From an uncultured Bacteroidota bacterium (GTDB taxonomy: Bacteria > Bacteroidota > Bacteroidia > Bacteroidales > WCHB1-69): DNA of 64,000 nt. The stretch is from assembly GCA_902786595.1 (NCBI GenBank), contig CADADB010000011.1:1-64000 (forward strand), given 5' to 3'. How positions within the stretch are numbered: position 1 is the stretch's first letter; the number at the start of each line of letters is the position of its first letter. Below the pieces are notes generated by a model that saw only the letters and a program-made list of their open reading frames with translations, did not search any database and had not been told where the DNA came from. The translations under genes and the position numbers were made by a program. Shown here in pieces: positions 61,051 to 64,000 of this stretch.

Positions 61051-63525
61051 CTACTTTTTCAATTTTACTACTGTGATGCCTGCGCCACCGAGTTCGAGCA
61101 TCTCATCATGAAACTCCACAACATTCTGTCTCTTAGATAGATACTGCCTTACAACGCTTCGTAAAATACCGTTTCCTTTTCCATGAAGAATGCGCAAATT
61201 ATTTACGCCCAGCATTTCGGCTTCATCCAAATACTCTTCCAGATTGTGCATCATCTCTTCGGCCCGTTGCCCGCGCACATCCAAGGTGCTGTTGAAGTCG
61301 GAGAGTTTTTTGTTAAGGGCATCCGCAATGGTGCCGGTGTTGAATTGCGACACGTGGCCTCTTTCCACGTTTCGCGCCTCTTTCTTGCTGATTTTGATGA
61401 GCTTGTCGAGTTTGGTGCGGAAATTCACTGAATGGAAGGAAATCATCACGTCATTGCCGTCAATTTGTGTTACCTCGCCAGCAATTTGTGAATCCGGCAT
61501 ATAAACGGAATCGCCCACGCGGATGGTCTTATCCTGCACCTCTTCCGCAGTCTGTCGTTTCTCCACCGTTTTTTTCCGATGGACAGGAATGAGGGCTTTC
61601 ACGGCTTCGGCCTCCGCTTTCTCCACATGTTCAATCTCCTTCTGCATCTCTTTTTTGAAGGATTTCACCTCTTCCCGAGCTGCCTTGGTCTTCTCCGCAT
61701 CAGCTTTTGACTCTTTGATTTCGCGAATCGTGTTCTCGATGATTTTGTTCGCGCTATCCACAATGTAGTTGGCCTGGTTTTTGGCTTTAGTGAGAATCTC
61801 CTTGCGCTGTTTGTCGAGTTGAGCGAACTTCTCGGCGTATTCGTCAATCATCACCGCTAATTGGTCATCGGCGGCACGCACCATCTTGAGCTTCTGTTCC
61901 GTCTCGATCTGCGTGATTTCAATTTCCTCCAGTTTCCGTTCGTAGTCGATTTGAGCCGTGCCGGATTTCTGAATCGCATTGTCGATGATTTGCGGATTCA
62001 GTCCGATTTGGCGGGCAATCTCGTAGGTGAAAGAGCTGCCGGGTTTACCGATTTTGAGGACGAAAAGCGGAAGTAACGCATTGGTGTCGAACAACATGGC
62101 ACCGTTTTCGGCTTCCGGATGCGTGTCGGAGAACATCTTGAGGTTGCCATAGTGCGTGGTGATGATGCCGAACGCTTTCGTGTCGTAGTAACGTTCCAAA
62201 ATCGATTCGGCTAACGCCCCGCCTAGGGTAGGTTCGGTGCCGCTGCCGAATTCGTCAATCAAGAACAACGACTTGGCGTTAAGATGTTCGTCCATCATCT
62301 TAAGATTCTGCAAATGAGAACTATATGTACTCAAATCATTATCGATGGATTGTTCATCGCCAATGTCAATGAAGATATGGTCGAAGATGCCCATGTCCGA
62401 GGTGCTCAGCATTGGGACGGGCAGGCCGCATTGCATCATATATTGCAGTAGGCCAACGCTTTTCAGGCATACGGACTTGCCGCCGGCGTTGGGTCCGGAA
62501 ATGATCAGAATCCGTTTTTCAGGCAGCAATCGGATGTCCAACGGCACCACCTCTTTGTGGTGTTTTTTGTAGTTGAGGTAGAGTAGGGGATGTTTGGCCT
62601 GGTACCACTGCACCATAGTTTTCGGATGAATATGGGGCACTGAAGCGTCAATGTCGATGGCGAAGAGGGCTTTAGCGCGAAGGAAGTCGTATTTGCCCAT
62701 CAGTTTTTGGGTATCGAGTAGGTCATCGATGAGTGGACGGATGGTGTCGGTAATTTCCGTCAGGATGCGGATGATTTCGCGTTGTTCGGCATTTTGCAAT
62801 TCCTTGAGTTCGTTGTTGGCATCAAAAACCTCCGTCGGTTCGATGAAAACGGTCTGTCCGGTGGCGGACTCATCGTGTACGAAACCGCGCAAACGGCGTT
62901 TGAACTGGGCGGAAACGGGAATGCAGAGTCGTCCGTTGCGAATGGTCATTTCGGCATCCTCCTTCACGATGCCGTCCTGCTTGGCAGTGGCAAGAATCTT
63001 GCGGATTTGTCGGTCGGCATCGCGGGAGAGGCGATTCATCGCTCCTTTGATGTGGGCCAGTTCGTCGGAGGCGTTGTCGCGCATTTGACCTTTATCGTCC
63101 AAGATGCGGTTGATGGCGCTCGTCAGGTCGCGCTGCAGCGGCATCTCCGCGCACATCGACCAAAGGCGCGGGTAACGGTTGTCTTCGTGGCGCACCTTGA
63201 AATAGACGAAGATGTTGGTCATGGACTGGATGAACCCGCGCAGGCAGGCGAGTTCTTCGAGTTCGATATGGGTACCGTCAATACGGAGCCGTTTCAGTGT
63301 TTCGCGGAGGTCGTAGAAGTCCTGTGCGGGAAAGGGTTCATCGAAGAGCAGCAGCTGGCGGAACTCTTCCACCGCTTCCAATGCGGGCATGATCTGCAGC
63401 ATGTCGGTCATAAACTGCATACTTTCCACCGCTTCCGCTCCTTGCGGACTCAGGCAGTGTTCCAGGATCAGCCGCCGCACGATGTCAAAACCGATTTTCT
63501 CCTCAAAATTATCTGGATAGAGCAT
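61051..63525 (-). CDS. mutS2: Endonuclease MutS2
   Basis: The 824-residue protein has the MutS core domain and ABC-type ATPase (Walker A in ISGPNAGGKSVCLK, signature STYSSHLQNLK, Walker B SLFLIDEFGSGTEPTLGG), then a coiled-coil region (EEIEITQIETEQKLK... to EHVEKAEAEAV) and a C-terminal Smr nuclease domain (LDVRGQRAEEMMHNL, NLRILHGKGNGILR). MutS2 acts in recombination control or ribosome rescue. The start at MLYPDNFEEKIG (63525) is supported by the -7 box TACCTTTG at about 63554-63561; the frame extends upstream to 63591 but through that box. Confidence 0.95.
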   Translation of the reverse strand: MLYPDNFEEKIGFDIVRRLILEHCLSPQGAEAVESMQFMTDMLQIMPALEAVEEFRQLLLFDEPFPAQDFYDLRETLKRLRIDGTHIELEELACLRGFIQSMTNIFVYFKVRHEDNRYPRLWSMCAEMPLQRDLTSAINRILDDKGQMRDNASDELAHIKGAMNRLSRDADRQIRKILATAKQDGIVKEDAEMTIRNGRLCIPVSAQFKRRLRGFVHDESATGQTVFIEPTEVFDANNELKELQNAEQREIIRILTEITDTIRPLIDDLLDTQKLMGKYDFLRAKALFAIDIDASVPHIHPKTMVQWYQAKHPLLYLNYKKHHKEVVPLDIRLLPEKRILIISGPNAGGKSVCLKSVGLLQYMMQCGLPVPMLSTSDMGIFDHIFIDIGDEQSIDNDLSTYSSHLQNLKMMDEHLNAKSLFLIDEFGSGTEPTLGGALAESILERYYDTKAFGIITTHYGNLKMFSDTHPEAENGAMLFDTNALLPLFVLKIGKPGSSFTYEIARQIGLNPQIIDNAIQKSGTAQIDYERKLEEIEITQIETEQKLKMVRAADDQLAVMIDEYAEKFAQLDKQRKEILTKAKNQANYIVDSANKIIENTIREIKESKADAEKTKAAREEVKSFKKEMQKEIEHVEKAEAEAVKALIPVHRKKTVEKRQTAEEVQDKTIRVGDSVYMPDSQIAGEVTQIDGNDVMISFHSVNFRTKLDKLIKISKKEARNVERGHVSQFNTGTIADALNKKLSDFNSTLDVRGQRAEEMMHNLEEYLDEAEMLGVNNLRILHGKGNGILRSVVRQYLSKRQNVVEFHDEMLELGGAGITVVKLKK

Positions 63526-63592
63526 ATAAGTTTCGTCAGTTTTAAAATGGCGGCAAAGGTACGAAAATTTCGCTTTGTGATTTGAGGACATT

Positions 63593-63619
63593 TAGAGACG
63601 AGACATGCACATCTCTACA
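63593..63619. repeat. Dispersed palindrome, degenerate copy f
   Basis: TAGAGACGAGACATG and CATCTCTA arms around CATGCACA. It resembles the GTAGAGACG family but has several arm changes; located between mutS2 and the SDR gene. Confidence 0.55.
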
Positions 63620-63621
63620 GA

Positions 63622-64000
63622 TTATACAAACTTCTTTTTCACGAGATCAATGACAAATCCCGGCAACAGAAAACACAACAACAGGAAAAAGTAATTGATG
63701 GCTCCGGGGATTTTCATTTTCCGGCCATGCAGGGTTGCGCGGACACCGCGTTTGGCAATCTGCTTGGGTTTCAGCATGACGCCAATGGCGCACAAACGCT
63801 TCCGCATTTTTACTGGTAGATTATAGAGGTCCGTATCAACGGCTCCAGGGCAGACACAGCACACTTTCACTCCGTAATGGCTTAGTTCATAGTGAATTCC
63901 TTTTGAGAATTTCAACAAATAGGATTTCGAAGCTTGATAGACGGCGATGGTCGGGAAGCTCATGAAAGCCGTGATGGAACCGGCGTTGAGGATGTAACCA
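63622..64000 (-). CDS. Short-chain dehydrogenase/reductase, N-terminus beyond the right edge
   Basis: The frame is open at 64000; the visible 125 residues read ...GYILNAGSITAFM, then SFPTIAVYQASKSYLLKFSKGIHYEL with the catalytic Tyr-x-x-x-Lys (Y-Q-A-S-K) and VCPGAVDTDLY, the family's PG motif. The C-terminal part includes a hydrophobic helix (YFFLLLCFLLPGFVIDLV), common in membrane-associated SDRs. The ATG at 63963 is internal, not the start. The cofactor-binding motif is outside the window. Confidence 0.85.
   Translation of the reverse strand, partial: GYILNAGSITAFMSFPTIAVYQASKSYLLKFSKGIHYELSHYGVKVCCVCPGAVDTDLYNLPVKMRKRLCAIGVMLKPKQIAKRGVRATLHGRKMKIPGAINYFFLLLCFLLPGFVIDLVKKKFV

Overview
The window looks like a chromosomal segment of an uncultured member of the order Bacteroidales (phylum Bacteroidota). 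Reasons: promoters carry the Bacteroidota -7 box TAnnTTTG and few genes show a Shine-Dalgarno sequence; four complete genes end in a type IX secretion (T9SS) C-terminal sorting domain; LytTR regulators, a DUF4175 protein, paired rubrerythrins and the local gene content fit this order. Nothing indicates a phage, plasmid or integrative element. The only accessory-looking gene is an orphan CdiA-CT-like toxin domain at 29.2 kb.

Layout. 1-5.5 kb: a large exported metallopeptidase-like protein running off the left edge (1-3566, minus), a small lipoprotein and a divergent membrane-bound LytTR regulator. 5.4-11.3 kb: UbiA-family prenyltransferase, tRNA-Glu, nfo, purM, queA and two rubrerythrins. 11.5-20.2 kb: a minus-strand run of mnmG, ybeY, a T9SS SGNH hydrolase, a small GHKL-like protein, a 1118-residue DUF4175 protein, a LUD/ferredoxin protein and rpiB. 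20.2-20.9 kb: a very AT-rich 633-bp spacer with DnaA-box-like sites. 20.9-29 kb: metG, an outer-membrane barrel, uvrB, an acyltransferase, a GT9 glycosyltransferase and trmO. 29-36.2 kb: the orphan toxin domain, a sugar MFS transporter, rpe, a GH3 glycosidase and a T9SS beta-helix protein. 36.3-46.2 kb: a LytTR response regulator, GT2, a chagasin-like inhibitor, tRNA-Lys, a small basic protein, folE, a metallo-hydrolase, a MORN-repeat protein, two T9SS proteins (one a clear peptidylarginine deiminase homologue) and tRNA-Arg. 46.3-55.5 kb: tRNA-Gln, nusA, infB, a YtrA-type ABC operon and a subtilase fused to a beta-barrel. 55.7-64 kb: miaA, a phosphodiesterase, rlmB, a PAS protein, trkH/trkA, mutS2 and a partial SDR.

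The most striking signals are: (1) a PPAD-type peptidylarginine deiminase with every key residue I can recall conserved, plus a T9SS sorting domain; (2) a subtilisin-like protease whose C-terminus looks like an outer-membrane barrel ending in Phe; (3) many short tandem arrays with a constant unit length of 7 (occasionally 6 or 8) but different unit sequences, abutting gene ends and in four cases encoding the last residues and stop codon; (4) a dispersed palindrome with arms GTAGAGACG/CGTCTCTAC in six to seven copies; (5) a common promoter block in front of all tRNA genes, with one extra copy facing the 3' end of the toxin gene; (6) a perfect 15-bp inverted repeat over the promoter of the GntR/ABC operon; (7) a candidate replication origin or other DnaA-bound region at 20.2-20.9 kb.
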